A DNA stretch of 64,000 nucleotides from Leifsonia sp. AK011 (GTDB lineage Bacteria; Actinomycetota; Actinomycetes; Actinomycetales; Microbacteriaceae), in contig NZ_JACCCH010000001.1 in assembly GCF_013410945.1 (NCBI RefSeq), forward strand, positions 558,001 to 622,000, written 5' to 3'. Position numbers and translations under genes: made by a program. The notes below the pieces were generated by a model, which saw only the letters and a list, made by a program, of their open reading frames with translations, had not been told where the DNA came from and made no database searches. This document shows, piece after piece, positions 25,551 to 34,406 of the stretch. Every line of letters starts with the position of its first letter. Position 1 is the stretch's first letter.

Positions 25551-26285
25551 CTACAGGCCAGCGATCAACTCGATCGCAGAGTCGTAGGTCGGGGGCATGA
25601 TCGCGGTCGACACCGTGACACTCTCCATGTCGTCGAGCGCGAGAAGTCGATGCCGGAGGCGGATCGCGTGCTCCTCGACGGTGGGTGCATGCACGACGCT
25701 CACGAACGTTCCGGTTTCGAGGATCGCGTTGGTCTGACCCGCGGCGAGCACCTCGGACAGCACGCGCGCGACCGCGCAGTTGCGGAGCACCCTGCGCCAG
25801 CCGGTGATCCGATCCCCCTCGATCGTGATGAGCCGCCAGGCATCGGATGCCGCGACCCCGGTCTCGCTCTGCTCCGCGTACATCTCCTTCAGCCGTGCCC
25901 CGAGGTATTCGCGGGTACGCAGTCCCGTGAGTGAATCGGTCGTTCCCGTGGCCAGGGCGGTGGTGGTGGCGATCTCTGTCCACTCCGTGGCGAACGCCCT
26001 GGCCACCGCGAACGGTGGCTCACCGGCATCCGCGGCCCGGTAGAGGGCGGCGAGGTCGAGGAGGCCCTCGGAGATGCCAACTCCGCGAGAGGCGCGGTCG
26101 GCTCCCAGAGCGCCGGCAGCTTCGTTCACACCCTCGCCCGCGAGGAGTGCCGTGACCATCGCGCCGACGGAGGTGCTGTACCAGTCGCCGGGGTGCAGCC
26201 AGCCATCCGCCAGTGCGACTGCCTGCCACTTGTCGGCGAGGAAAGGCGCACTGCCGGATGTGGCGGTGGTCTTGGGAACGTTCAT
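25551..26285 (-). CDS. Degenerate GGDEF-like cytoplasmic protein
   Basis: This 244-aa protein has no membrane segment. The N-terminal half (1-110) is an unrecognised helical region. At about residue 118 it has DSLTGLRTREYLGARLKEMY, which matches the opening of GGDEF diguanylate cyclase domains (DxLTGLxNRR). The catalytic GG[D/E]EF loop itself is missing: in its place the chain reads NAILETGTFVSVV. So it is probably a non-catalytic GGDEF relative that binds a nucleotide or protein. It is divergent from the membrane-tethered sigma gene and starts 4 bases after a long hairpin. No Shine-Dalgarno is visible. Confidence 0.6.
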   Translation of the reverse strand: MNVPKTTATSGSAPFLADKWQAVALADGWLHPGDWYSTSVGAMVTALLAGEGVNEAAGALGADRASRGVGISEGLLDLAALYRAADAGEPPFAVARAFATEWTEIATTTALATGTTDSLTGLRTREYLGARLKEMYAEQSETGVAASDAWRLITIEGDRITGWRRVLRNCAVARVLSEVLAAGQTNAILETGTFVSVVHAPTVEEHAIRLRHRLLALDDMESVTVSTAIMPPTYDSAIELIAGL

Positions 26286-26289
26286 CAGA

Positions 26290-26338
26290 AATGAGAGGGC
26301 AAAACCGCGTCATCATGACGCGATTTCTCCCTCTCATT
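26290..26338. promoter_or_regulatory. Nested perfect inverted repeat between the GGDEF-like gene and the sigma gene
   Basis: Outer arms AATGAGAGGG (26290-26299) and CCCTCTCATT (26329-26338), and inner arms CGCGTCA and TGACGCG (26306-26322) around a 3-base loop, are all perfect. The outer arm starts 5 bases before the GGDEF-like ATG. A separate 14-base perfect palindrome CACGCGCGCGCGTG follows at 26352-26365. Both fit operator or RNA-structure roles in the 172-base divergent spacer. Confidence 0.65.
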
Positions 26339-26457
26339 GTGTATAGAGGCACACGCGCGCGCGTGAACTCGACAATAATGATGGGGTTTCGCAAAGATTC
26401 GCGAGTCCTCAGCTCACAAAGCCCCTCAGAGCATGCCGGCAGAGGGCGGAGAACAAC

Positions 26458-28899
26458 ATGCACTCACCGCAGGTCGACCCACGAAGCGACGCCGAGCTGA
26501 TCGCCGCCGTGCGATCCGGCGACCCTTCGGCGTTCGGCGTGCTGTATGCCAGGCATGCACCGGCGGCCACCGCGATGGCTCGCTACTACTCGCGGGACGA
26601 CTTCACCGCAGACGACCTCGTGAGCGACGCCTTCGAGAAGACGTACTCCACCCTGCGAGCCGGGGGAGGCCCCGACGTCTCATTCCGCGCCTACGTCTAC
26701 ACCGCGATCCGCCGCCAGGCCTACGAGCTCACGGAGAAGGGCCGTCGCACCCAGGTCACCGACGACTTCACGCCTTTCGAGATGCCCGAGGAGATCAACG
26801 ACCCGGCCGTCGACACCTTCGAGAACCGCATGGTCACGACGGCATTCGCCGGCCTCCCCGAGCGCTGGCAGGCGGTGCTCTGGTACCTCGAGGTCGAGGG
26901 GATGCGCCCGCCGGAGGTTGCCGTGCTGCTCGGGCTCACCGCCAACGGAGTTTCGGCTCTCGCCTACCGTGCCAGGGAGGGACTGCGTGAGTCCTACCTT
27001 CAGGCGCACGTTTCATCGGACTCCCGCACGGCCGAGTGTGAGGCGCTTCGCCGCAAACTGGGTGCCTACGCCAATGGCTCGCTCGCCGCTCGTGAATCGG
27101 CGAAGGTCGAGAAGCACGTCGAGGAATGCGCCGAGTGCTCCGCGATCCTCGTCGAACTCCGGGACGTCGGGCATGGACTTCGGGTCATCATCGCGCCCCT
27201 CATCCTCGGTGGCGCCGCGACGGCGGGTCTCGTTGGTGGTGCGCAGGCGAGCCCGGCGACTGCGGCGGCACTTCCCGGTCGGGGTGTGCGCAACGGGTCG
27301 CGGGTCAGCCTGGCCGTCGGTGCGGCGCTGGCGATAGCCGTCGTGGCGGCTGTCGCGGTCGTGGCATCCATCGCGCTCGCCCCGAGTGAGGACTCGGCCC
27401 TGGAGCAGCCGGCCGCACCGGCTGAGAGCTCGGCCCCGCTGAGCCCGTCGACTGCGCCCACGGCAACCCCGACTCCCACGCCGACGCCGACGCCGGTTCC
27501 CTCCGCCCCGCCGACGCGCACCGCGCCTCCCACTCCGCCGCCGGTCAGCCCGCCTACGCAACCGACGAAGCCCACGCCCACTCCGACTCCGACGGTCACG
27601 CCGCCGCCTGCTCTCCCCGAGCTCGAGGTGGCGATGGACGACCTGGGCGCCCTGGTGCTCGGTCGAGACGGCATGCTCGGGGGGCGCGCCACCAACGTTG
27701 GTTCCGGAGAGGCGAAGCAGCTCGTCATGACGTTCCGCCTCCCGGCGGGAGTGGATCTCGATTCCGTGCGTTCCGTCCGGTCCTCGGGCGTCGACTGGGC
27801 GTGCTCCCAGTCGGGCACGGATGTCGCGTGCAAAGCTGCCACGCTCGCCGCCGGTTCCTCCTCCACCGTCTACATCCCCGTGACGGTCTCGACGGCCGCC
27901 GACGTCGTGGAGGTGCCCGCCGTCGAGGTGCGCGCGCACAACGTGGGGCCCGTGGCGGCTGCGGCACCCTGGCCGGTTCTCGACCGCGGCCTCGGTACTC
28001 GCTTCGTCGCGGATGGGGCGCTCGCGTCGACCTCGGTCGGGGCATCCTTCCTGACCTGCGATGTGAGCCTGCCGGGCTGCGCTGAAGCACTGGCGCGCGA
28101 GGGCGATAGTACGGCGTGGAACAACCAGCAGTGGAATCTCATCGCAGAAGACGCCGCGGGCACTGGTTCCGTCTCATCGAGCACCACCCTCACGATGCCG
28201 CAGGGTGCCGACGTGGCGTTCGCGGGGCTGTACTGGTCGGCACCAGAACCGGCCGGCGATACGGATGCGGCGATCGGGTCGCTCACTCTTCGCTCCCCGA
28301 GCGGCGACTCCTCGCCGATCACCGCGGCCCGGGTCGACCGCACCATCGTCTCCGGTGTCGACAGCTACCAGGCATTCGCCGACGTGACATCCATCGTCGC
28401 GGCGGGGGGAGCCGGTTCCTGGGCAGCGAGTGCCCCGCGCATCGGACCGGGTGCCAGCGCAGTTCCCCTCGATGTCGTGGGGAGTGGGGTGAGCGCCGGG
28501 TGGGCTCTCGTGGTCGTGTACGAGGACTCCTCCCTGAGCGCGGGCCGCGTTGCCGTCTTCGACGGCTTCGAGCCCGTGACGAGTTCCGACGTGTCGTTTG
28601 TCGTCGCGGGACTTCCCAATTCGCAGGTCACCGCGGGCGTTGTTGCGTGGGAGGGTGACGCCGGAACCGGTGGAGACAGCCTGTCACTCGACGGGGTGAC
28701 GCTGGCCCGGTCCGAGGCCGACGCCCCGGCCGACAACCACTTCTACTCCTACGCGGTGGGCTCCGCCGTGGCGAACACTTTCGGGGTCGATGTCGGGAGC
28801 TTCCTTCCCACTCCGCTTGCCTCTTCTCGGGCCACACTCTCCGCGTCGACAACGGGCGATCAGTACGCCATCGGAGTGGTCACGGTCACCACGCGATAG
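26458..28899 (+). CDS. Membrane-tethered ECF sigma factor with fused zinc anti-sigma domain and large outer domain
   Basis: This 813-aa protein is a mosaic. Residues 12-95: sigma-70 region 2 (DAELIAAVRSGDPSAFGVLYARHAPA). 115-180: region 4 helix-turn-helix (LPERWQAVLWYLEVEGMRPPEVA). 194-227: zinc anti-sigma (zf-HC2) motif with Cys194, His220, Cys224 and Cys227. Then a hydrophobic segment at 241-264 and a clear membrane helix at 284-307. 315-387: Pro/Thr-rich wall-spanning linker with repeated TPTP. 388-813: extracytoplasmic beta-rich domain with paired Cys, first part DUF11-like. The sigma domains are cytoplasmic, so the sigma factor is held at the membrane. Release or a conformational signal would be needed for promoter use. 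The ATG has GGAG 8 bases upstream. A hairpin terminator follows. Confidence 0.88.
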   Translation: MHSPQVDPRSDAELIAAVRSGDPSAFGVLYARHAPAATAMARYYSRDDFTADDLVSDAFEKTYSTLRAGGGPDVSFRAYVYTAIRRQAYELTEKGRRTQVTDDFTPFEMPEEINDPAVDTFENRMVTTAFAGLPERWQAVLWYLEVEGMRPPEVAVLLGLTANGVSALAYRAREGLRESYLQAHVSSDSRTAECEALRRKLGAYANGSLAARESAKVEKHVEECAECSAILVELRDVGHGLRVIIAPLILGGAATAGLVGGAQASPATAAALPGRGVRNGSRVSLAVGAALAIAVVAAVAVVASIALAPSEDSALEQPAAPAESSAPLSPSTAPTATPTPTPTPTPVPSAPPTRTAPPTPPPVSPPTQPTKPTPTPTPTVTPPPALPELEVAMDDLGALVLGRDGMLGGRATNVGSGEAKQLVMTFRLPAGVDLDSVRSVRSSGVDWACSQSGTDVACKAATLAAGSSSTVYIPVTVSTAADVVEVPAVEVRAHNVGPVAAAAPWPVLDRGLGTRFVADGALASTSVGASFLTCDVSLPGCAEALAREGDSTAWNNQQWNLIAEDAAGTGSVSSSTTLTMPQGADVAFAGLYWSAPEPAGDTDAAIGSLTLRSPSGDSSPITAARVDRTIVSGVDSYQAFADVTSIVAAGGAGSWAASAPRIGPGASAVPLDVVGSGVSAGWALVVVYEDSSLSAGRVAVFDGFEPVTSSDVSFVVAGLPNSQVTAGVVAWEGDAGTGGDSLSLDGVTLARSEADAPADNHFYSYAVGSAVANTFGVDVGSFLPTPLASSRATLSASTTGDQYAIGVVTVTTR

Positions 28900-28902
28900 A
28901 CG

Positions 28903-28929
28903 CCGAAAAACTTCTCGGAAGTTTTTCGG
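28903..28929. terminator. Hairpin terminator after the tethered sigma gene
   Basis: CCGAAAAACTT and AAGTTTTTCGG form a perfect 11-base-pair stem with a 5-base loop, starting 4 bases after the stop codon. It is AT-rich against this background. Confidence 0.75.
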
Positions 28930-29022
28930 TAAACCGCGTAATGGATCGCCCCCCGGGGGCTCTCATTCCCAGAGAGGGGGGTTTCGCCAGCGTCGAAGGT
29001 CGACGCGGTTGCCCCTGAGTCA

Positions 29023-29322
29023 ATGACCCTGACCGAGACGCTGCTCGCATGTGCGGCTATCCTCGCGTCACTCTCTGGCGCAATTCTTGCCTTCGTGTTG
29101 TGGCTGAAGCGACCCCGGTACCGCCGGACGAGACGCCTCGGCTCGCTCGAAGGCCATAGACCCTCCGCGCCGTTTGCCCTCTTTACCCGTCGTCCAGACG
29201 AGGGTTCCTCGTTGTCGGTTCGTCCCCCCAGATTATGGACCGACGCAAACGATGTTCCCGTTGCGGACGTTGAAGACGACACACGGGCGAGCGGCGCGGA
29301 GGCCACCCTTCACGGCACCTAG
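29023..29322 (+). CDS. Possible small membrane-anchored protein (99 aa)
   Basis: A 99-aa frame starts at ATG 29023 with a hydrophobic helix (LLACAAILASLSGAILAFVLWL), then a strongly basic stop-transfer stretch (KRPRYRRTRR) and a hydrophilic tail ending TLHGT. This is what a small anchored protein looks like, and the codon use is fair but less GC-biased at third positions than the neighbours. No Shine-Dalgarno or -10 was found. If it is not real, 28930-29330 is a roughly 400-base stretch without a gene. I know no family for it. Confidence 0.4.
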   Translation: MTLTETLLACAAILASLSGAILAFVLWLKRPRYRRTRRLGSLEGHRPSAPFALFTRRPDEGSSLSVRPPRLWTDANDVPVADVEDDTRASGAEATLHGT

Positions 29323-29330
29323 CAGAACGA

Positions 29331-29366
29331 AGAAAGCGGGCGCCCCCGAGAGGGTGCCCGCTTTCT
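29331..29366. terminator. Bidirectional hairpin terminator before the purL end
   Basis: AGAAAGCGGGC (29331-29341) and GCCCGCTTTCT (29356-29366) are perfect 11-base arms with extra inner pairing. It serves the convergent purL gene (minus) and whatever is transcribed from 29023. Confidence 0.8.
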
Positions 29367-29383
29367 CTGTTCGTTGAAGGTCG

Positions 29384-31678
29384 TTAGCTCGCGCCGACGA
29401 GCGGCCCGAAGGCCGCGGGCAGGGTCTCCGTGTGGATGCCGCGCAGCTCGCTCACGGTGAGCGTGAACTCATCCTGGATCTCGAGGGTTCCGGAATTCTC
29501 GGTGACACCGATACGGAGCACAGGGTACCCGCGCCCCTCACAGAGGCCGCGGAACTTCACGTCGTCCTCGCGGGGCACGCTCACGAGCATCCGTCCCGCC
29601 GACTCGCTGAACAACGCAGCCGTGGCGTCGACGCCGTCGCGCTCCATGATCTCGGTGAGCCAAACGCGCGCGCCGACACCGAACCGCAGCACGCTCTCGA
29701 CGAGCGCCTGACCGAGACCACCGTCGGCGAGGTCGTGGGCCGAGGCGATGAGGCTCTCCTGCGCTCCGCCAGCAATGAGGCCGGCGAGCTTGCGTTCTGC
29801 GGCGAGGTCGACCATGGGCGGCACACCACCGAGGTGGTTGTGGATGGCACCGGCCCAGGCCGAACCATCCAACTCGTCACGCGTGACACCGAGCAGGTAG
29901 ATGTTGTTGCCCTCGTCCTGCCAGCCCGAGGGGATGCGACGGGCCACATCATCGATGACACCGAGCACCGCAACGACCGGCGTGGGGTGGATCGGAACAT
30001 CGCCGGTCTGGTTGTAGAAGGAGACGTTGCCGCCGGTGACGGGGATCTCGAGCTCGAGGCATCCGTCGGCCAGGCCCTCGACGGCCTTGCTGAACTGCCA
30101 CATGACCTCGGGGTTCTCGGGCGAGCCGAAGTTGAGGCAGTCCGAGACGGCGACCGGGCTCGCGCCCGTCGCCGCGACGTTGCGGTAGGCCTCGGCAAGG
30201 GCGAGCTGGGCGCCGCGGTAGGGGTCGAGCTGGCAGTAGCGGCCATTGGCATCCGTCGCCACGGCGAAGCCCAGGCCGGACTCCTCATCGACGCGGACCA
30301 TGCCTCCGTCGTCGGGGAAGCTCAGCGCGGTATTGCCCATGACGTAGCGGTCGTACTGGTTGGTCAGCCAGGACTTGTCGGAGAGGTTCGGTGTGCCGAC
30401 GAGGCGGAGCAGGTCGGCCTTGAGGTCGGAGGAGCGCGGGAGGCGAGCTGCAGTGTCCGCGTTGAGCGCGTCGATCCAGGTCGGGTAAGCGACGGGACGG
30501 TCGTAGACGGGGCCGTCGACGGCGACCGTGCGGGGCTCGACGTTGACGATCTCCTCGCCGTGCCAGTTGATGATGAGACGGCCGGTGTCGGTGACCTCGC
30601 CGAGCACGCTCGTCTCGACATCCCACTTGGCGGTCACCGCGAGGAAGCCCTCGAGCTTCTCCGGCGTGACGATCGCCATCATGCGCTCCTGGCTCTCCGA
30701 CATGAGGATCTCCTCGGCCGTGAGGGTGGGGTCACGCAGGAGCACCTTCTCGAGCTCGATGAACATTCCACCGTCGCCGTTGGAAGCAAGCTCCGACGTC
30801 GCGCACGAGATGCCGGCGGCACCCAGATCCTGGATGCCCTCGACGAGATCCTGCTGGAAGAGCTCGAGGCAGCACTCGATGAGGACCTTCTCCGCGAAGG
30901 GGTCGCCGACCTGCACAGCGGGGCGCTTGGTGGGGCCACCCTCGGAGAAGCTGTCGCTCGCGAGAATGGATGCGCCGCCGATGCCGTCGCCGCCCGTGCG
31001 GGCCCCGAACAGCACGACCTTGTTGCCCACGCCGCGCGCGTTGGCGAGGTGCAGGTCCTCGTGGCGCAGCACCCCGACCGCCAGAGCGTTGACGAGCGGG
31101 TTCGCCTGGTACACCGGGTCGAACCAGGTCTCGCCGCCGATGTTGGGCAGGCCCAGGCAGTTCCCGTAGAACGAGATACCGGAGACGACACCGTGGACAA
31201 CCCGCGCGGTGTCGGGGTCAGCGATGTCACCGAAGCGGAGGGCATCCATCACGGCAACCGGGCGAGCGCCCATGGAGATGATGTCGCGCACGATGCCACC
31301 CACGCCCGTTGCCGCACCCTGGAAGGGTTCGATGTAGCTGGGGTGGTTGTGGCTCTCGATCTTGAAGGTGACAGCCCATCCCTCACCCACGTCGATGACA
31401 CCGGCGTTCTCGCCCATGCCGACCATGAGGTTCTTCTTCATGGTGTCGTTGACCTTCTGGCCGAACTGGCGCAGGTAGGTCTTCGAGGACTTGTAGGAGC
31501 AGTGCTCGCTCCACATCACCGAGTACATCGCGAGCTCGCCGCTCGTGGGGCGACGACCGAGGATCTCGCGGATCTTCAGGTACTCGTCCTCCTTGAGTCC
31601 GAGCGCCGCATACGGCTGCTCCTTCTCGGGGGTCGCGGCGGCATTCGAAACGGTGTCAGCACCGGAGATGGGGGTCAC
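29384..31678 (-). CDS. purL: Phosphoribosylformylglycinamidine synthase subunit PurL
   Basis: This 764-aa synthetase subunit turns FGAR into FGAM using ATP and ammonia supplied by PurQ, with PurS bridging the complex. It is the short form of PurL, consistent with separate purS and purQ at 36-37 kb. Motifs: [35 protein letters not shown] at the start, [24 protein letters not shown], and [19 protein letters not shown] in the second half. The GTG start at 31678 has a GGAG ribosome site. It is split from purQS by 4.5 kb of unrelated genes (DUF2254, MscS, CPBP-like, DUF1801). Confidence 0.97.
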   Translation of the reverse strand: MTPISGADTVSNAAATPEKEQPYAALGLKEDEYLKIREILGRRPTSGELAMYSVMWSEHCSYKSSKTYLRQFGQKVNDTMKKNLMVGMGENAGVIDVGEGWAVTFKIESHNHPSYIEPFQGAATGVGGIVRDIISMGARPVAVMDALRFGDIADPDTARVVHGVVSGISFYGNCLGLPNIGGETWFDPVYQANPLVNALAVGVLRHEDLHLANARGVGNKVVLFGARTGGDGIGGASILASDSFSEGGPTKRPAVQVGDPFAEKVLIECCLELFQQDLVEGIQDLGAAGISCATSELASNGDGGMFIELEKVLLRDPTLTAEEILMSESQERMMAIVTPEKLEGFLAVTAKWDVETSVLGEVTDTGRLIINWHGEEIVNVEPRTVAVDGPVYDRPVAYPTWIDALNADTAARLPRSSDLKADLLRLVGTPNLSDKSWLTNQYDRYVMGNTALSFPDDGGMVRVDEESGLGFAVATDANGRYCQLDPYRGAQLALAEAYRNVAATGASPVAVSDCLNFGSPENPEVMWQFSKAVEGLADGCLELEIPVTGGNVSFYNQTGDVPIHPTPVVAVLGVIDDVARRIPSGWQDEGNNIYLLGVTRDELDGSAWAGAIHNHLGGVPPMVDLAAERKLAGLIAGGAQESLIASAHDLADGGLGQALVESVLRFGVGARVWLTEIMERDGVDATAALFSESAGRMLVSVPREDDVKFRGLCEGRGYPVLRIGVTENSGTLEIQDEFTLTVSELRGIHTETLPAAFGPLVGAS

Positions 31679-31714
31679 GAGGCTCCAGAGAACGGGGGCG
31701 TGAGGTACCCGCCG

Positions 31715-31720
31715 ATCCTA
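31715..31720 (-). promoter_or_regulatory. purL -10 element
   Basis: On the minus strand TAGGAT in context CCGGTAGGATCGG lies in the 50-base gap before purL. It resembles the purA and purS -10 contexts. A leader of about 30 bases with a Shine-Dalgarno follows. Confidence 0.45.
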
Positions 31721-31728
31721 CCGGAGGG

Positions 31729-33108
31729 TTACCGCAACTCCCCGGCTAGCGCGGTGCGGGTGCGCTCCGCGAGGGCACTGAATCGCTCCCGTTCCGCTGG
31801 CAGATAGTCCGCCTGGCCGACCGAGGCGACGAGTAGGTCCAGCTCCCGGCCAAGGGCCTCGAGCTGGTCGGGCCCGCGCGCGCGGTAGCCCACCTCGCTG
31901 AGGAGCTGGTGGAGCCGCTCGACGACATCGGGGTCGGAGCATCCGTATCGGCGGGGCTGTTCCATGGCCGTGCGCAGCAGGTCGGTGAATCGGTGAGTGC
32001 GCAGGATGACGCGGAGGTGGCCGTCGTCGTCCTCGAGTGCCACGGCCTGGCCGGGGAGTTCGGCGAGATCGCCGAGGATCGCGGAGACGTGGCCGAGCGC
32101 GTGCACCGCCGTTGTCGGATCGTTGACGCCCGGCGAGAGGGCGCGCACGCAGATGTCGGTCAGTTGGCGGATCCCGAAACCGATGTCCTGACTGGCCGTG
32201 CGCTCGTAGGACAGGCCGAACGCGCCAGCGATGTCGCGAGAACGACGTTCGACGTCGTCAGCACCGAGATGGACCAGTCGGTCGCGGGTCCACCATCGGG
32301 CGAGCGGCGTCGCCTTGACCACGTTGTGGCCGACCGGATGCTCCTCCTCGATCACGAGATCGTGCTCGACCGCGATCGTCAGGAGACGGGCCCGGTCAAC
32401 GCTGCGGATGAAACCGGATCCCCTCGCGAGAGCAACCTCGCGCGTCTCGGGCCGGAGACCCGATGGAAGCACCTCGGGGCCCTCCGTCGAGGTGGACGCC
32501 ACAAGGTCGATGGTGTGCCCGGTCTCACTGTGCACCTGCCGCATGACGGTATCCACGCGGAGCTGTCGTGCGAGGTGCCCGAGGAAGAGAGCGAGGGTGA
32601 TCACACTCGCGAACGTGAGGAGGGAGGCGAGCGTGACCGCGATACGCGGAACCTGCGCGTCGGAGGCGTCGGTGGCATCCTGCACCGTCCTCAGCACGGT
32701 GAGGGCGTATGCGAACGTGCCCACGAACATCGCCAGCGTGTCCTGCACGGCTCGATCCTTCGCGAACGTGCGGAGCACTCGAGGTGAGGCCTGGCTGCTC
32801 GCCAGTTGCAGGGCGACCACCGTGAGGGAGAACGTGAGGGAGGTTGCGGTGATGAGCGACCCGCTGATGGCCGAGAGCACCGCGCGGGCACTGTCGACGC
32901 CGCCCGCGAAGAGGAAGCCTGCGACGGAAGGCGGGAGGCTGGCATCCACCGCGCGGTCCACGAGGGGCAGGGCGATACCGAGAGCGACAGCCAGGACGAC
33001 CGCGAGAGTGGGAAGGGGCCACAGTTCGGTGGCGAGGCTCTCGCGGGCTGAGGCGATCGCCCGGCGCAGTGAGTTGCGCTTCACGCCATTGACGGACTGT
33101 GCTGTCAC
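31729..33108 (-). CDS. DUF2254 family membrane protein
   Basis: This 459-aa protein resembles the DUF2254 membrane family of unknown function. The first about 180 residues hold four hydrophobic helices (LPTLAVVLAVALGIALPLV, AVLSAISGSLITATSLTFSLTVVALQLA, TLAMFVGTFAYALTVL, IAVTLASLLTFASVITLALFLGHLARQL). The rest is a soluble cytoplasmic part with a conserved-looking SQDIGFGIRQLTDICVRALSPGVNDPTTAVHAL. The GTG start has a GGAG ribosome site. It may share a transcription unit with purL, although purL appears to have its own -10 in the 50-base gap. Confidence 0.85.
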   Translation of the reverse strand: MTAQSVNGVKRNSLRRAIASARESLATELWPLPTLAVVLAVALGIALPLVDRAVDASLPPSVAGFLFAGGVDSARAVLSAISGSLITATSLTFSLTVVALQLASSQASPRVLRTFAKDRAVQDTLAMFVGTFAYALTVLRTVQDATDASDAQVPRIAVTLASLLTFASVITLALFLGHLARQLRVDTVMRQVHSETGHTIDLVASTSTEGPEVLPSGLRPETREVALARGSGFIRSVDRARLLTIAVEHDLVIEEEHPVGHNVVKATPLARWWTRDRLVHLGADDVERRSRDIAGAFGLSYERTASQDIGFGIRQLTDICVRALSPGVNDPTTAVHALGHVSAILGDLAELPGQAVALEDDDGHLRVILRTHRFTDLLRTAMEQPRRYGCSDPDVVERLHQLLSEVGYRARGPDQLEALGRELDLLVASVGQADYLPAERERFSALAERTRTALAGELR

Positions 33109-33222
33109 GGTGTTCTCCGTCCCGCCACCCAGTCAATCAGACCCGGCGCACGGGGGCATCCCGACGCAGTCCAGACAGACCGCCTAGCCTGAAGGGGGTT
33201 GGCAAACGACGGAGGTATCCCC

Positions 33223-34377
33223 GTGTTCACCTGGGAAGTACTCATTGGTTCGGTTATCGCACTCGCGGCGGCCATCGCTGGAGCATGGCTCGTCGGCACG
33301 ATTGCCTCGCTGATCCTGCGGATCATCGCCAAACGAGCGACGTGGCCCGATCCGCTCATCAGGCACACGCGCACCCCGTTCCGGGCCTTCGTGGGTGTCA
33401 TCCTGTTCTGGATCGGTGGTGCGATCGTCAGTCTCGGCGAACCCTGGGCGGCCGCCTTCAATCACGGCGCGCTCGTCGCCGTGATCATCACCTTCGCGTG
33501 GCTGGCGACGGGCTTCGTACGGTTCGGCTTCCTGATCGCCAGCGGCCGGTACGACATCGACGTCTCCGACAACCGCGTCGCGAGGAAGGTGCATACCCAG
33601 CTCCGGGTGCTCCAACAGGTAGTTGTCGTTGTGGTCTGGCTCCTCGGCCTCGGCGCAGCACTCCTGACCTTTCCCGGGGTTCAGGCATTCGGGGCCAGCC
33701 TGCTCGCCTCCGCCGGAATCGTCTCCGTCGTCGCTGGAATCGCGGCCCAGTCGCTTCTCGCCAATGTCTTCGCCGGGGTGCAGCTCGCGTTCACCGATGC
33801 GATCCGCGTCGACGATGTCGTGATCGCCAATGGCGAGTGGGGCCGCATCGAGGACATCACGCTGACCTACGTTGTCGTCCACATCTGGGACGACCGACGC
33901 CTCGTTCTTCCCTCGACCTACTTCACGACGACACCCTTCGAGAACTGGACGAGGAACGACAGCGCGTTGCTCGGGTCGGTGATGTTCGACGTCGACTGGA
34001 CGATCTCGCCCTCCGCTATGCGCAAGGAACTCCAGCGCGCACTCGAGGCGGACGATCGCTGGGACGGCCGCGTCGGCAACGTGCAGGTGACGGATGCCGT
34101 CGACGGCAACGTCCGCGTTCGGGTGCTGGTGAGCGCATCCGACGCCGGGAGCCTCTGGGACCTTCGCTGCGCCGTTCGCGAGCACCTCGTGGAGTGGGTG
34201 CAGCGCCAGCGGGGCGGGATGCCGCGCACCCGGGTCGAGCTTGTCGAAGCGGTCGGTGCCACCCGTCGCTCCAAGGACGAGGCTCACTCCGAGGGAGTGT
34301 TCAGCGGCAACGCGGACGCGGAGGCTCGGGGTTCGCAGTTCAGGACGGCCACCTCCGAAATCCCCGTACAGGAGTAG
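33223..34377 (+). CDS. MscS-family mechanosensitive ion channel
   Basis: This 384-aa protein is a tension-gated channel that releases solutes on osmotic down-shock. It has N-terminal membrane helices, the pore helix and beta-domain entry FGASLLASAGIVSVVAGIAAQSLLANVFAGVQLAFTDAIRVDDVV (Gly/Ala-rich TM3 of MscS), and a cytoplasmic beta/alpha domain. GTG 33223 is chosen over a TTG 24 bases earlier because GGAGG stands 7 bases before it. TAGCCT at 33185-33190 is the likely -10. The C-terminal part carries a word related to the dispersed repeat seen in dnaK. It is divergent from the DUF2254 gene. Confidence 0.9.
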   Translation: MFTWEVLIGSVIALAAAIAGAWLVGTIASLILRIIAKRATWPDPLIRHTRTPFRAFVGVILFWIGGAIVSLGEPWAAAFNHGALVAVIITFAWLATGFVRFGFLIASGRYDIDVSDNRVARKVHTQLRVLQQVVVVVVWLLGLGAALLTFPGVQAFGASLLASAGIVSVVAGIAAQSLLANVFAGVQLAFTDAIRVDDVVIANGEWGRIEDITLTYVVVHIWDDRRLVLPSTYFTTTPFENWTRNDSALLGSVMFDVDWTISPSAMRKELQRALEADDRWDGRVGNVQVTDAVDGNVRVRVLVSASDAGSLWDLRCAVREHLVEWVQRQRGGMPRTRVELVEAVGATRRSKDEAHSEGVFSGNADAEARGSQFRTATSEIPVQE

Positions 34378-34406
34378 CGCCGACAGTGCTCACGTAGGCT
34401 GATGGC

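Noticed and set aside
29432-31807. Plus-strand open frame of about 790 codons opposite purL
   Set aside because: Antisense shadow of purL; composition is Glu/Asp/Val/Arg-rich without any domain, and no promoter or ribosome site.
34362-34376. Possible fourth arm of the inverted-repeat element (ATCCCCGTACAGGAG) at the end of the MscS gene
   Set aside because: One base shorter than the consensus, inside coding sequence, and no partner arm 50-60 bases away.
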